Below are positions 26,892-35,680 of a stretch of 47,251 nucleotides of DNA, one piece after another. The stretch's first letter is position 1. The number at the start of each line of letters is the position of its first letter. The position numbers and the translations under genes were made by a program. The stretch comes from Allosalinactinospora lopnorensis (GTDB lineage: Bacteria > Actinomycetota > Actinomycetes > Streptosporangiales > Streptosporangiaceae). The stretch lies in the NCBI RefSeq assembly GCF_000981225.1, contig NZ_LAJC01000044.1:1-47251 (forward strand), in the 5' to 3' direction. The notes beneath the pieces were generated by a model. The model searched no databases, was not told where the DNA came from, and saw only the letters and a list, made by a program, of their open reading frames with translations.

Positions 26892-26934
26892 CGCGTGGAC
26901 CCGCGGACCGCTTCCCGGTCCGCGGGTCCACGCG
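26892..26934 (-). terminator. 19-bp perfect hairpin after putP
   Basis: The arms at 26892-26910 and 26916-26934 are exact reverse complements with a CTTCC loop, the longest perfect hairpin I found in the window. It is 19 bases past the putP stop, so it ends that transcript and insulates the glycolipid-binding gene. Confidence 0.85.
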
Positions 26935-26952
26935 CGGTGTGCGCCAAGGTGC

Positions 26953-28494
26953 TCAGACGACCGGCTTGAGCTCCTTGAACTCCCCGTCCACGCGGTCGAA
27001 GTCCTGCTCCATCTGCTCGGAGACCCGTCCCATGGGGTTGCAGACGGCGATGGCGAGGAAGCTCGCGGCCACGGCCGGGACCATGGCGTACAGCCCGGTT
27101 CCCAGCACCTGCTCATCCAGGACGTCCCAGATGATGGCCATGGCGCCGCCGACGATCATCCCGCCGAGCGCGCCGGCCCGGTTCATCCGGCGCCAGTACA
27201 ACGAGAGCAGAATGACCGGCCCGAAGCCCGCACCGAACCCGGCCCAGGCGTAGCCGACCAGGTCCATGATGGTGTTGTTGCCGGACAGCGCGATCCCGGC
27301 GGCGACGACCGCGACCAGGACAACGGCGGCACGACTGATCCACACGAGCGACATCGGTGAGGCGTCGCGCTTGAGGAAGGCCCGGTAGCCGTCCTCGGTC
27401 AGCGCGGAGGAGGCGACCAGGAGCTGGGAGTCAGCGGTGCTCATGACCGCCGCGAGGATGGCCGCCAGCAGGAAGCCGGCGATCCACGGGTTCATCAGGG
27501 CCTGGATCAGCTGCGGGAAGACCTGCTCGGCCATGTCCTCCCCAAGCGGCTGGTCGAAGTAGGCCACCCCGGTGAACCCGACAACGAGCGCCAGCGCCAT
27601 GGCGGTGACCGCCCAACTGACGCTGATCACACCCGCCGCGGGAACGTCGCGCGGGGAGCGGATGCCCATGAACCGGGCGAGGATGTGCGGCTGTCCGAGG
27701 TAACCGAAGCCCCAGGCCAGGCCGGAGATGACCACCACGGGCACGAGAGCGTCGGACAGGCTCCAGGCGCCCTCCAGGCCCGAGACACCGCCGAAGACCG
27801 ATCCGAGGTCCCCGTCCACGCCCTTGTCCGGGTCCATGAAGATCGCGACGATCGCGACGACCGGCACGACGAGCAGCGCGATCCACATCATCGCTGCCTG
27901 GATGACGTCGGTGTAGCTCACCGCGAGGAAACCGCCGAGGAAGGTGTAGAGCACCACGATCGACACGCCCAGGACGATGGCCGTGTTCGCCGACATGCCG
28001 AAGACCTGCTCGAACAGGCCGCCCATCGCGACCAGTCCAGAGGCCACGTAGAAGAGGTAGAAGACCAGGATCAGGACGGCCGAGACACCGCGGAGCATCC
28101 CGCCCCGGTCGCCGAACCGGTTCTCCAGGTACGAGGAGAGGGTGAGGGAGTTGGACTCACCGCCCATCCGGGCGTCGGTGGCGCGCTCGGTGAAGAGGCG
28201 CAGCCGGCCCGCGAGCAGGTACCAACTGGCGGCGAAGCCGATGGCCAGGCCCACGGCGATCCAGGCCTCGCCCAGCCCGGACAGGTAGATCGCGCCGGGA
28301 AGCCCCAGCAGCAGCCAGGCGCTGAAGTCGCTGGCGTTGGCGCTCAGCCCGGCCACCCAGCTGTTCAGCTGGCGACCGCCGAGAACGAAGTCGGACAGGG
28401 ACGCGGTCCGTTTGAAGACCCAGAAACCGATCACGACCATCACCACGAAGTACACGGCGAAGGTCGCGACCGATGCCAATGTGGAGCTGCTCAC
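26953..28494 (-). CDS. putP: Sodium/proline symporter
   Basis: A 513-residue SSS-family transporter with about 13 membrane helices. Diagnostic parts: FVLGGRQLNSWVAGLSANASDFSAWLLLGLPGAIYLSG (TM2 region with Na-binding Ser/Asp), GGFLAVSYTDVIQAAMMW, GYLGQPHILARFMGIRS, and AAILAAVMSTADSQLLVASSALTEDGY, all close to PutP. It imports L-proline with Na+ as nutrient or compatible solute. The start is GTG 28494 behind GAGGGAG. No proline dehydrogenase gene is adjacent, so a role in osmoprotection or general uptake is possible. Confidence 0.93.
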   Translation of the reverse strand: MSSSTLASVATFAVYFVVMVVIGFWVFKRTASLSDFVLGGRQLNSWVAGLSANASDFSAWLLLGLPGAIYLSGLGEAWIAVGLAIGFAASWYLLAGRLRLFTERATDARMGGESNSLTLSSYLENRFGDRGGMLRGVSAVLILVFYLFYVASGLVAMGGLFEQVFGMSANTAIVLGVSIVVLYTFLGGFLAVSYTDVIQAAMMWIALLVVPVVAIVAIFMDPDKGVDGDLGSVFGGVSGLEGAWSLSDALVPVVVISGLAWGFGYLGQPHILARFMGIRSPRDVPAAGVISVSWAVTAMALALVVGFTGVAYFDQPLGEDMAEQVFPQLIQALMNPWIAGFLLAAILAAVMSTADSQLLVASSALTEDGYRAFLKRDASPMSLVWISRAAVVLVAVVAAGIALSGNNTIMDLVGYAWAGFGAGFGPVILLSLYWRRMNRAGALGGMIVGGAMAIIWDVLDEQVLGTGLYAMVPAVAASFLAIAVCNPMGRVSEQMEQDFDRVDGEFKELKPVV

Positions 28495-28873
28495 TAGGCT
28501 CCCTCATTTCTTTCGTTCGTGTGGGGTGGGGGGAAGGGAGAGACAGGGGCGATCCTGACCCGCCTGAGGCGCTCCGGGCAATAACCGGTACGAAGATGCC
28601 TGCTTACCGAGATCATGCCGGGGGTCCGCCCCGCTCGGGATTGTGGTTTCGGCCAGCCTTGTCCGCGCCTCTTTGTCGGGTCGGACATATCCCGTCCCAG
28701 CAGGGCCACGACCACCCGGGGCTTCGGCCACAAAGCACCGATCACAGGATCTCTACGCCGCTCACCTCCCTGATTCCGGGGCCGAGCCCGAGCCCGAGGG
28801 AGGCCGCACGCCCCGCTTCTCCACCGGAACACCGCCCCTGACCACTGGGAGGCACGGGCGGCGCCCTACGATA
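28495..28873. other. Intergenic region between putP and the B12-uptake riboswitch
   Basis: About 380 bases between divergent transcripts; it should contain the putP promoter and the promoter of the riboswitch transcript. Translations are Arg/Pro-rich and domain-free. Confidence 0.45.
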
Positions 28874-29020
28874 GGCCATGGCGACGGAGACCAGGAAGCC
28901 GGTGCGAATCCGGCACGGTCCCGCCACTGTGACCGGTGAGCCGACCCCCGCAGCGAGCCACGGCGTGCACACGCTGGAAGGCCGGGCGAGGCGATGACCC
29001 GGGAGTCAGGAGACTGGGCC
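28874..29020 (+). ncRNA. Cobalamin riboswitch upstream of B12 uptake genes
   Basis: The conserved core is easily read: GGAAGCCGGTGCGAATCC (about 28904-28921), then the B12 box CGGTCCCGCCACTGTGACC (about 28916-28934), GTGAGCC, GCCACGGCG, CGCTGGAAGGCCGG, and the closing GAGTCAGGAGACTGGGCC at 29003-29020. This is the adenosyl/methylcobalamin-sensing element, which normally switches off expression when B12 is plentiful. It lies about 110 bases upstream of the btuF-like start, consistent with translational or transcriptional control of uptake. Confidence 0.92.
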
Positions 29021-29133
29021 GTCGCGACATTGTCGTCGACCAGGGGCGCGGACCCCGGGGAGGACCACATGCCGGGACGATCGCTCGTGCCCGTACCTCT
29101 CGCCGCGCCCGGCTCCCGCGAGAGGAACCAGAC

Positions 29134-30130
29134 GTGCCACATCAGTCCCCCACCGTTTTCCCCTGCCCCGACCCCTGGTGCTGGCGTCGGCGCTCACGCT
29201 GACGCTCACCGGCTGCGGTGACGGTGCCGCCCCGGACAGCGGCGGAGAGGCCCCGGCCGAGGGCTACCCGGTCACCATCACCAACTGCGGCGTCGAAGTG
29301 GAGGTGACCGCTCCCCCGGAACGCGTGGTCACCATGAACCAGCACGTGACCGAGGTGATGCTCGCGCTGGGCCTGGAGGACCGGCTGGTCGGGACCGCCT
29401 ACCTGGACGACGAAGTGCTCCCGGAGTACCGCGACGCCTACGAGGAGGTCCCGGTCCTCGCCGATGAGTATCCCTCCCTGGAGAAACTACTGGAGGCCGA
29501 GCCCGACTTCGTCTACGCCGGGTTCGGCGCCAGCGCGTTCGACGCCGCCGAGGGCCGGGGACGGGACGCGCTCGCCGAGCTCGGCATCGGAACCTACGAA
29601 AGCCTGGAGGAGTGCACCGACCGGTGGGGATGGACACCGTCGCCACCGAGCTCCGCAACATGGGGGAGATCTTCGGTGTCGAGGACCGGGCGGAGGAGAC
29701 CATCGCCGAGATCGAGGCCGACGTCGAGACCGTCTCGGAGCGGCTGGACGGCGTCGATCCCGTGGAGGTCCTCGTCGTGGACAGTATCGACGACACGGTC
29801 TTCACCTCGGGCGGCGGCGGAATCGGCACCGAGATCATCGAGCGCGCCGGCGGCAGCAACGTCTTCGACGACGTGGACGACGCCTTCTCCGACGTCTCCA
29901 TCGAGCAGGCCGCCGACCGCTCCCCCGAAGCGATCCTCATCTACGACTACGGCGCCACCACGGCCGAGGAGAAGAAGCAGGCGGTGCTGGCCGACCCCAC
30001 GCTCGCCGGGACGCCGGCCGTCCGCGAGGAGCGGTTCGGCGTGCTCCCGTTGTCCTCTGTCGTGGTGGGTGTGCGCGTAGGAGGCGCGGTGACCGAGGTC
30101 GCCGAGCAGCTCCACCCCGACGCGTTCTAA
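29134..30130 (+). pseudogene. btuF: Cobalamin ABC transporter substrate-binding lipoprotein, two frameshifts
   Basis: Three frames combine into one BtuF/FecB-type binding protein. The start is probably GTG 29134 behind GAGAGG. One added C in the C run at 29147-29151 would link MPHQSP to HRFPLPRPLVLASALTLTL and lipobox LTGC, a complete lipoprotein signal. The main frame then runs ITNCGVEVEVTAPPERVV, VTEVMLALGLEDRLVGTAYLDD, EPDFVYAGFGASAF, ELGIGTYESLEECTD. A second one-base loss near 29619-29623 leads to the last frame: MDTVATELRNMGEIFGVED, VLVVDSIDDTVFTSGG and ILIYDYG, ending at 30130. Its place behind a cobalamin riboswitch and before a FecCD permease gene assigns it to B12 (or cobinamide) uptake. 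Both lesions are single-base, so sequencing error is likely. Confidence 0.75.
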
Positions 30131-30135
30131 CCGGC

Positions 30136-31233
30136 GTGCTGCTGAGAAAGGCTTTCGCCCGCGGCCGATCCGGGGCGGGCGGCCCCGCCCGCAGCGGCCC
30201 GCTGCCGCTGCCCGTCGTGCTCCCGGCGCTGCTCACCGCGCTACCGGTGACCATGACGTTCGCGGTCATCATCGGCTCGGTGGAGATCTCGTTCGTCGAC
30301 ACCTGGCGGATCCTGGCACACCGGGTGTTCCCCGACCTGGTCGAGCCGGCCTGGCCGCGGGCGCACGAGGCGATCGTGCTGACCGCGCGGCTCCCGCGGG
30401 TGCTGCTGGCGGCGGTGGTCGGTGCCGGACTGGCGCTGGTCGGTGTGGTGCTGCAGACGCTGGTCCGCAACCCGCTGGCCGACCCCCTGCTGCTGGGGGT
30501 CTCCTCGGGCGCGACGTTCGGCGCGGTACTGGTGGTGATCTCCGGCTTCACCGCCTTCGGACTGTACTCGCTCCCGGTATCGGCGTTCCTGGGGGCGCTG
30601 GCCTCCCTGATCGCGGTGTACCTGCTGGCGCAGACCGGCGGCCGGACGACCACCACACGGCTCATCCTCTCGGGCGTGGTCGTGGGGCAGGTCATGCTGT
30701 CGGCCGCCAATCTGATCATCATGACCTCCGGTGATCCGCACGCCGCGAAGCAGGTGACCCGCTGGACACTCGGTGGTTTGGGCGGGACCGGTTGGGACAT
30801 GCTGCCGCTGCCGTCGGTCGTGCTGCTCGCGGTACTGGTGCTGCTGGTGCTGCAGATGGGTTCGCTCAACGTGCTGATGCTGGGCGAGGAGACCGCAACG
30901 GGGATGGGGCTGCCGGTGCACCGGTTCCGTGCGGTCATGTTCGTGCTGGCGTCCCTGGCTACGGGGGTGATGGTCGCCGTGAGCGGGGCGATCGGGTTCG
31001 TCGGGCTGATGATGCCGCACATCGCCCGCCTGCTGGTGGGAACCGACCACCGCCGCGTTCTCCCGGTGGCTCCGCTGCTCGGCGCCGTGTTCCTGGTCGT
31101 CGCCGATCTCGCCGCCCGCACCCTGGCCAGTCCCGAGGAGATCCCCGTGGGGATACTCACCGCCCTGTGCGGCGCCCCGTTCTTCCTGTGGCTCATGCGC
31201 CGCGACGCCGGGAACCGGAAACCGCTGATGTGA
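30136..31233 (+). CDS. btuC: FecCD-family ABC permease for cobalamin uptake
   Basis: A 365-residue BtuC/FecCD permease with about ten membrane helices. Motifs: RLPRVLLAAVVGAGLALVGVVLQTLVRNPLADPLLLGVSSGA (the cytoplasmic coupling region after TM2-3), GVVVGQVMLSAANLIIM, ETATGMGLPV, and GAIGFVGLMMPHIARLLVGTDHRRVLP. The GTG at 30136 follows the btuF stop by five bases. Assigned to vitamin B12 because the transcript begins with a cobalamin riboswitch. An ATPase (btuD) gene would normally follow but is absent: the next gene is on the other strand. The ATPase must be encoded elsewhere or shared with another importer. Confidence 0.88.
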   Translation: MLLRKAFARGRSGAGGPARSGPLPLPVVLPALLTALPVTMTFAVIIGSVEISFVDTWRILAHRVFPDLVEPAWPRAHEAIVLTARLPRVLLAAVVGAGLALVGVVLQTLVRNPLADPLLLGVSSGATFGAVLVVISGFTAFGLYSLPVSAFLGALASLIAVYLLAQTGGRTTTTRLILSGVVVGQVMLSAANLIIMTSGDPHAAKQVTRWTLGGLGGTGWDMLPLPSVVLLAVLVLLVLQMGSLNVLMLGEETATGMGLPVHRFRAVMFVLASLATGVMVAVSGAIGFVGLMMPHIARLLVGTDHRRVLPVAPLLGAVFLVVADLAARTLASPEEIPVGILTALCGAPFFLWLMRRDAGNRKPLM

Positions 31234-31290
31234 GCCCCGCCCTGTGGACGACCTGCCGGGAGCCCTCCGCAGGGCCGTGGAGGATGGCGG

Positions 31291-32535
31291 TCAGCCCGAC
31301 TCCGCCGAGTGGGGGGCTTCCGGGTCGTCTTCCGGATGCCGGATCACACGCGTGAGGGTGTGGTGGATGTAGTCGAACTCTTCCACCAGGCGTTCGGCGT
31401 CGAGGAGCAGGCCACCGTAGACGCGGGACTCGTCGACCAGGTTGAGCTCGTGCTCCTGCGTAATCCGGGTGAGGGCCGACTGGTCGCTCCGCGCCTGCTC
31501 GACACAGTCCTCCAGTTGCCGGCTCTGCTCCCGAAGCCGGGCTGAGTCGAGTTCGACCAGCAGATGCGCGGCGTCGCCGATGTGCCCGAGGAACGCACCG
31601 TAGCGGCGCAGGAAGTCCTCGTGCGGAACGTCGGGGTCGTCACTGGTGCGGCGCAGCGTCTCGACGAGGGAACTCAGGTGCGCGCTGATGCGCCGCATCC
31701 GGTCGACGACGGTGCGGTAGCCGCCGAAGGGCGGTTCCTCGTTCAGCAGCAGCCGGCGCGGGTTCCAGCGGACGCTCTCCTCGGCGCCGGTGATGGTGTG
31801 CTGCGTCTGGTCGGCGAGTTTTTCGAGGTCGTCGGTGCGGTACCACCAGTCCTCACTGTCGCCCTCCCTGCTCCGCCCGTCGCTCAGAGCCGCGGAGATG
31901 TCGCTGATGAGCCCCTGGACGGCGCTGGCCAGGTTGGTGACACCGTACTCGGCGCTGCGGTAGCGCATCGGCGGCACGATCAGGATGTTGACGAGGACAC
32001 CGATCGCGCTGCCCATCAGCACCAGCAGGATGAGGCTGGCCAACAGGTTCAGCCGGTCCGGGGTCTCGGTGACGCTGAGGAACGCGGTGTAGGCGAAGAA
32101 CGCGGCGGTGACGACCTGGCTCCCCTGGCTCCCCAGGCGGCGCCACCGGCCGATGACCAGCGCTACGAGGGTGACGACGGCGAACGTCCAGATGTGCGGC
32201 GTGAGGAGGAACCCCAGCAGCCCCTGCAAGGAGACGCCGAGCGCGACCGCCAGCACGAACCGCATGGACTGCAGCACCGACTGGTACACCGTCACCTGCA
32301 GCATGAGCACCGCGGCGAACGGCGCGAAGGCCGGGTACTCCGACTGCAGGAGCTCCTGCGCGATGAACCAGGCCGCCGTAGCGGCCAACGTGCTCTTGAG
32401 GATGAGGAGGAGGGACTCGCGTTCGGGACCACCGTGGCCGCGGGCCCGTTGCAACGCCCCCCGCAGCCGGCCGAACACCCCCCGCCCCGCGGACGTCCCA
32501 TCGCCCCGCGCGCTGGAAGCATCTTCTTTCGACAT
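31291..32535 (-). CDS. FUSC/aromatic acid exporter family protein
   Basis: A 414-residue protein. Residues about 40-200 hold five or six membrane helices (LLILKSTLAATAAWFIAQELL, FAPFAAVLMLQVTVYQSVLQSMRFVLAVALGVSLQGLLGFLL, FAVVTLVALVIGRW, LLASLILLVLMGSAIGVLVNILIVPPMRYRSAE), the FUSC/ArAE pattern with its PP-M-R end motif. The C-terminal 210 residues are a charged, mostly helical cytoplasmic domain. Members export aromatic carboxylates or other small toxic acids; the substrate is not known here. ATG 32535 has GAGG upstream; an in-frame ATG at 32577 would add 14 residues. It is convergent with the btu genes and divergent from the methyltransferase gene. Confidence 0.87.
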   Translation of the reverse strand: MSKEDASSARGDGTSAGRGVFGRLRGALQRARGHGGPERESLLLILKSTLAATAAWFIAQELLQSEYPAFAPFAAVLMLQVTVYQSVLQSMRFVLAVALGVSLQGLLGFLLTPHIWTFAVVTLVALVIGRWRRLGSQGSQVVTAAFFAYTAFLSVTETPDRLNLLASLILLVLMGSAIGVLVNILIVPPMRYRSAEYGVTNLASAVQGLISDISAALSDGRSREGDSEDWWYRTDDLEKLADQTQHTITGAEESVRWNPRRLLLNEEPPFGGYRTVVDRMRRISAHLSSLVETLRRTSDDPDVPHEDFLRRYGAFLGHIGDAAHLLVELDSARLREQSRQLEDCVEQARSDQSALTRITQEHELNLVDESRVYGGLLLDAERLVEEFDYIHHTLTRVIRHPEDDPEAPHSAESG

Positions 32536-32748
32536 CTCACGGCCTCGACTCAGAGATACGGTAAGCGAACCCTTCACCGACTACCCGGAGTCATGCGAAC
32601 AACGCGTCCCCAGGATCGCCACTTCTATGCACTCGTTCCCCGGCGATCGGGGGATGGGGCGGGTCCGGCCCGGGCGTGCCTTCACCATGGCCTGACCGAA
32701 CCTGGGCCACACTCTGACTCAACGTGATCGCCAAGTTACCATCGCCGC

Positions 32749-33834
32749 ATGGCATCCCCGAGCCACGAATGGGGTGAGGCTCTGCGCGCCACGCCCCGGC
32801 ATCTGTTCGTGCCCGACACCGCTTGGACCACCCAACACGGACTGACCGACCGCAACGCCGATCCGGACACCTGGTGGTCCACGGTGAACAGCGACAGCGC
32901 GATCGTCACCCAGATCGACGACGGCGCCACCGAACTGACCAACGAATCGCCGTGGAGGACCATCAATCACACCAGTTCGTGCTCGGCGCCGAGCATGGTG
33001 TTCGACTTTCTGGGGTTGCTGGCCCCCTACCCCGGCGACCGGGTGTTGGAGATCGGTGCCGGAACCGGGTGGACCGCCGCCCTGCTCTCAGCCCGCCTCG
33101 GCTCGGACAAGGTCACCACGGTCGAGGTGGACGAGCAGGTCGCCAAGCAGGCAGCGGCGAACCTGGAGCGCGCCGGGTATTCCCCGACCCTGGTCGTAGG
33201 CGATGGCGCCCATGGTTGGCCCGAGAACGCCCCATACGACCGCGTGCACGTCACCTGCGGCGCGGTCACCATCCCTTACGCGTGGGTGGAGCAGACGCGC
33301 CCCGGCGGGGTGATCGCACTGCCATGGATGCACGGCGCGCTCGGCGCTGGACACAAGGCCACGCTCACTGTGGCCGGTGAACAGGCCATCGGGCGGTTCC
33401 ACAGCGAGTGCGCCTACATGATGCTGCGCGCCCAACGCCCTACGCACCCCCCGATCGAAGGCGAAGCGCGCGAAAGCACACCTCGGGTAGACCCGCGGCG
33501 GCTCTCCCGCGCCGGGGACGGGCTGCGGCTCGCACTGGCGGGGATGCTGCCCGGGGTGTCCCTCAACGGCGCCGACCACCCCGGCGGTTCCCACCGGCTG
33601 GCCCTGCGTCACCTGCTCAGCGAGTCCCACGCCCTCGCGGTCCATTCCGGCGAGGGAGGGGACGCCGAGGTGACCCAGCGCGGCCCCCGCGACCTGTGGA
33701 GCGAGGCGGAGGCGGCCTACCTGGCGTGGGCGGGGTGGGGCGAACCCGGCCGGGGCCGCTTCGGCCTCACCGTCACCCCCAACGGCCAGCATGTTTGGCT
33801 GGACCGACCCGGCAACCTCCTTGGGCAGGTGTGA
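32749..33834 (+). CDS. Protein-L-isoaspartate O-methyltransferase-like protein
   Basis: A 361-residue PIMT-type SAM methyltransferase. PIMT-like start: WGEALRATPRHLFVPDTAW. Then TSSCSAPSMVFDFLGLL (the PIMT SQP-like substrate segment), SAM motif I RVLEIGAGTGWTAALLSARLG (about 98-117), acidic motif VTTVEVDEQVAKQAA, PYDRVHVTCGAVTIPYAWVEQTRPGGVIALPW, and an extra C-terminal domain of about 130 residues (AEAAYLAWAGWGEPGRGRFGLTVTPNGQHVWLD). Repair PIMTs are about 210-230 residues; this longer form resembles the PIMT homologues that modify ribosomal peptides. Its stop is directly followed by the ATG of a 41-codon Cys4 gene. Four kilobases downstream, the lasso operon encodes a second such enzyme. 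Confidence 0.8.
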   Translation: MASPSHEWGEALRATPRHLFVPDTAWTTQHGLTDRNADPDTWWSTVNSDSAIVTQIDDGATELTNESPWRTINHTSSCSAPSMVFDFLGLLAPYPGDRVLEIGAGTGWTAALLSARLGSDKVTTVEVDEQVAKQAAANLERAGYSPTLVVGDGAHGWPENAPYDRVHVTCGAVTIPYAWVEQTRPGGVIALPWMHGALGAGHKATLTVAGEQAIGRFHSECAYMMLRAQRPTHPPIEGEARESTPRVDPRRLSRAGDGLRLALAGMLPGVSLNGADHPGGSHRLALRHLLSESHALAVHSGEGGDAEVTQRGPRDLWSEAEAAYLAWAGWGEPGRGRFGLTVTPNGQHVWLDRPGNLLGQV

Positions 33835-33960
33835 ATGGGCAAGCACGGTAAGGAGCAGGACTGCGGAATGTGCGGCGGCAGCGGCATGGCCACCATCGTC
33901 AACGACGGAAAGCGTGCAGAACGCCCGTGCGTAGGATGCCGGGGCACTGGCAAGGTCTGA
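33835..33960 (+). CDS. 41-residue Cys4 (DnaJ-like CxxCxGxG) microprotein
   Basis: The ATG at 33835 abuts the methyltransferase stop (TGAATG), so translation is coupled. The peptide has two zinc-knuckle halves of the DnaJ type, CGMCGGSG and CVGCRGTG, joined by MATIVNDGKRAERP, and ends at TGA 33958-33960. Four Cys in CxxC pairs suggest one bound zinc. It may be a small partner protein of the methyltransferase; the Asn-Asp-Gly in the linker also makes it a conceivable methyltransferase substrate, which is speculation. Similar tiny Cys4 proteins occur widely in actinomycetes (recollection, not searched). A strong terminator follows. Confidence 0.7.
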   Translation: MGKHGKEQDCGMCGGSGMATIVNDGKRAERPCVGCRGTGKV

Positions 33961-34037
33961 CCGGGTGCGGAGTCTGGTGGAAGGCACGGTGCCGCGATAG
34001 CATCCCCGATGGGTATTGCTTGAAGAAGCGACTAGGT

Positions 34038-34080
34038 ACACGAGGCCCTCACCTTGCTACAGGTGAGGGCCCTCGTGTTT
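34038..34080. terminator. Long hairpin terminator between convergent genes
   Basis: The arm at 34038-34054 (ACACGAGGCCCTCACCT) pairs with 34061-34078 with a single bulged G and a TGCTAC loop, followed by TT. It ends the methyltransferase/microprotein transcript and, read from the other strand, the DUF397 transcript whose stop is at 34085. Confidence 0.85.
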
Positions 34081-34084
34081 AGGA

Positions 34085-34279
34085 CTACAGCTTGTCAGCC
34101 TTTGCGGCCTTCAGGAACGCCGTCCACTCTGCCGCGGGGATCTCGATGTGTCCGAGCCGCCGGTTCTTGGTGTCGCGCACCGCCGCGCCGATCGCGGCAT
34201 GCTTGGCAATTTCCACACAGTCCTGCCGGTTCCCGCTGTAGGAGGACTTGTGGAACTCCAGGTCGATCATGGGTATCAC
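34085..34279 (-). CDS. DUF397 domain-containing protein
   Basis: A 64-residue protein with the family pattern: WxKSSYSG-like FHKSSYSGNRQDCVEIA, AAVRDTKNRR, and the C-terminal EWTAFLKAAK. DUF397 proteins are small partners of DUF5753-type helix-turn-helix proteins in actinomycetes (BldB/WhiJ-type systems) and are often regulated pairs in development or secondary metabolism. GTG 34279 has AGGAAG in front; ATG 34270 is also possible. The gene follows its HTH partner by 18 bases. Confidence 0.88.
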   Translation of the reverse strand: MIPMIDLEFHKSSYSGNRQDCVEIAKHAAIGAAVRDTKNRRLGHIEIPAAEWTAFLKAAKADKL

Positions 34280-34297
34280 TCAGGTCTTCCTAAGAGG

Positions 34298-35149
34298 CTA
34301 GGTAAGGCCGCGTATCACCTGCTGGATGAACTCGACTGATCTCGCCTGCGTCAACGCCGCTCCTTGGACGTTCGCCCACACGTCGTTGTATGTGGCGATT
34401 TCGGCCTCTTCCTCTATCACGATGCTAGCCGTGACGGTTTCGGTGAACGCCACGGGGAGGTCGAGGGGGTTCGGGAAATCGAGGACCGTGAACGACCCGT
34501 TCGACGCCTGGTGTTCGCCCGCCTCATAGGGAAGAACCCGCAGGTCAATGTTATGGCGCGTTGCCATGTTGCAAAGGTGCTGCAACTGCTCCAGCAGCAC
34601 GGCTCGACCGCCGATCTGGCGCCGCAGTGCACCTTCGTCGAGGATCGCGGAGAACCGGGGCGGGTGCACGCCATTGAGGATCTGTTGGCGCTCGATCCGG
34701 CCCTTCACATGCCGGTGCACGACAGCATCTTCCCGGGCGTTTCCCGCCCGAAAGACTGCCTCGATGTAGTCCGGGGTTTGGAGAAGGCCGGGGACGAGCT
34801 GCGCCTGCCAGCAACGAATGCCCGATGCTTCCGCCTCGAAGTCGGGCAGGGCTCGGTCGCCGAAGATGTCTCGGTACTTCCACCACCAGCCGCGTTCCTT
34901 GGATTCTCGCGCTAACCGGAGCATCGCGTCGCGGGTGTCCGCGTCGCTGACGTCGTAGAGATCCATCAGTTTCACCAGGTCGGCAGGCTTAACGCCTTGC
35001 TTGGCGGCTTCGATCTTCGTCAGCTTCGAATGGGGCCATCCCAACTTCGCGGCAGCGCGGGCGCCTGTGTACCCGCAGAGGTCACGAGCTTTGCGAAGTT
35101 CCGCGGCGAGTCGCCTACGCCGAACTGACGGGCTGTACGTCCGTTGCAT
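34298..35149 (-). CDS. Helix-turn-helix regulator with DUF5753 (Scr1/WhiJ-like)
   Basis: A 283-residue regulator. The N-terminal XRE-type HTH (about 10-70: RRRRLAAELRKARDLCGYTGARAAAKLGWPHSKLTKIEAAKQGVKPADLVKLMDLYDV) is followed by a DUF5753 domain (about 100-280: GIRCWQAQLVPGLLQTPDYIEAVFRA, RQQILNGVHPPRFSAILDEGALRRQIGG, NIDLRVLPYEAGEHQASNGSFTVLDFP). Together with DUF397 it forms a pair that resembles an antitoxin-like regulatory unit and is common near secondary-metabolite loci. It lies between the two methyltransferase loci, so control of one or both is plausible but not shown. Confidence 0.9.
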   Translation of the reverse strand: MQRTYSPSVRRRRLAAELRKARDLCGYTGARAAAKLGWPHSKLTKIEAAKQGVKPADLVKLMDLYDVSDADTRDAMLRLARESKERGWWWKYRDIFGDRALPDFEAEASGIRCWQAQLVPGLLQTPDYIEAVFRAGNAREDAVVHRHVKGRIERQQILNGVHPPRFSAILDEGALRRQIGGRAVLLEQLQHLCNMATRHNIDLRVLPYEAGEHQASNGSFTVLDFPNPLDLPVAFTETVTASIVIEEEAEIATYNDVWANVQGAALTQARSVEFIQQVIRGLT

Positions 35150-35289
35150 GGGTCATCACTCTAGAGCACACCCGAGAATGGGATCTTTTCTGTCTTTGGC
35201 TTGAAATTTAGAAGTTTTCGATTCATGATGATCGTCACCTAGTTGTTTCCCACCGTAGCGGCACATCGTCGCAAACGGAGCTGATACCT

Positions 35290-35649
35290 ATGCGCTTCAC
35301 ACTGTCCCTGCTCGTTCCCCTGACAGCGCTTCTGTTCTGGGCTCGCGAAGTGAGCACGCGTCCGGCTAGACAACGCGTTTCGGCTCGGTTGGCGCGTTTG
35401 GTGGTGGGGCTTCCCGCGCGGCCATCGTGGCCGGAGCTGCCCGTCTACGGGCCGCACGCTCCGGTGTTCGCTGCTCGTGCGGCGCTGATCCGTCCCTACG
35501 TTCGCGATGCCGCGCATCGCCCCCGCCCACAGGCCGCCGCAATCGGAGAACGCCGCCAGGGCGATGGTCTCGACGATCTGCGCGCCGAGTTGGCGCCGCT
35601 GGTCCGCGACCTGCTGGCCCGGCGCGAGGTGGCGGAGGTACAGCCGTGA
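35290..35649 (+). CDS. Hypothetical protein with N-terminal membrane segment
   Basis: A 119-residue protein that I do not recognise. An N-terminal hydrophobic stretch (FTLSLLVPLTALLFWA, about 3-18) could be a membrane anchor; the rest is basic, Pro/Ala/Arg-rich, ending in an amphipathic helix (LDDLRAELAPLVRDLLARREV). GGAG precedes the ATG by ten bases. Its TGA overlaps a GTG (GTGA at 35646-35649), so it is coupled to the BldC-like gene, and that one to the next by another GTGA. The three genes form a unit upstream of the lasso operon. Confidence 0.6.
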   Translation: MRFTLSLLVPLTALLFWAREVSTRPARQRVSARLARLVVGLPARPSWPELPVYGPHAPVFAARAALIRPYVRDAAHRPRPQAAAIGERRQGDGLDDLRAELAPLVRDLLARREVAEVQP

Positions 35650-35680
35650 CCCCCGAACCCGCACCCCGCACCAGGCTGAG

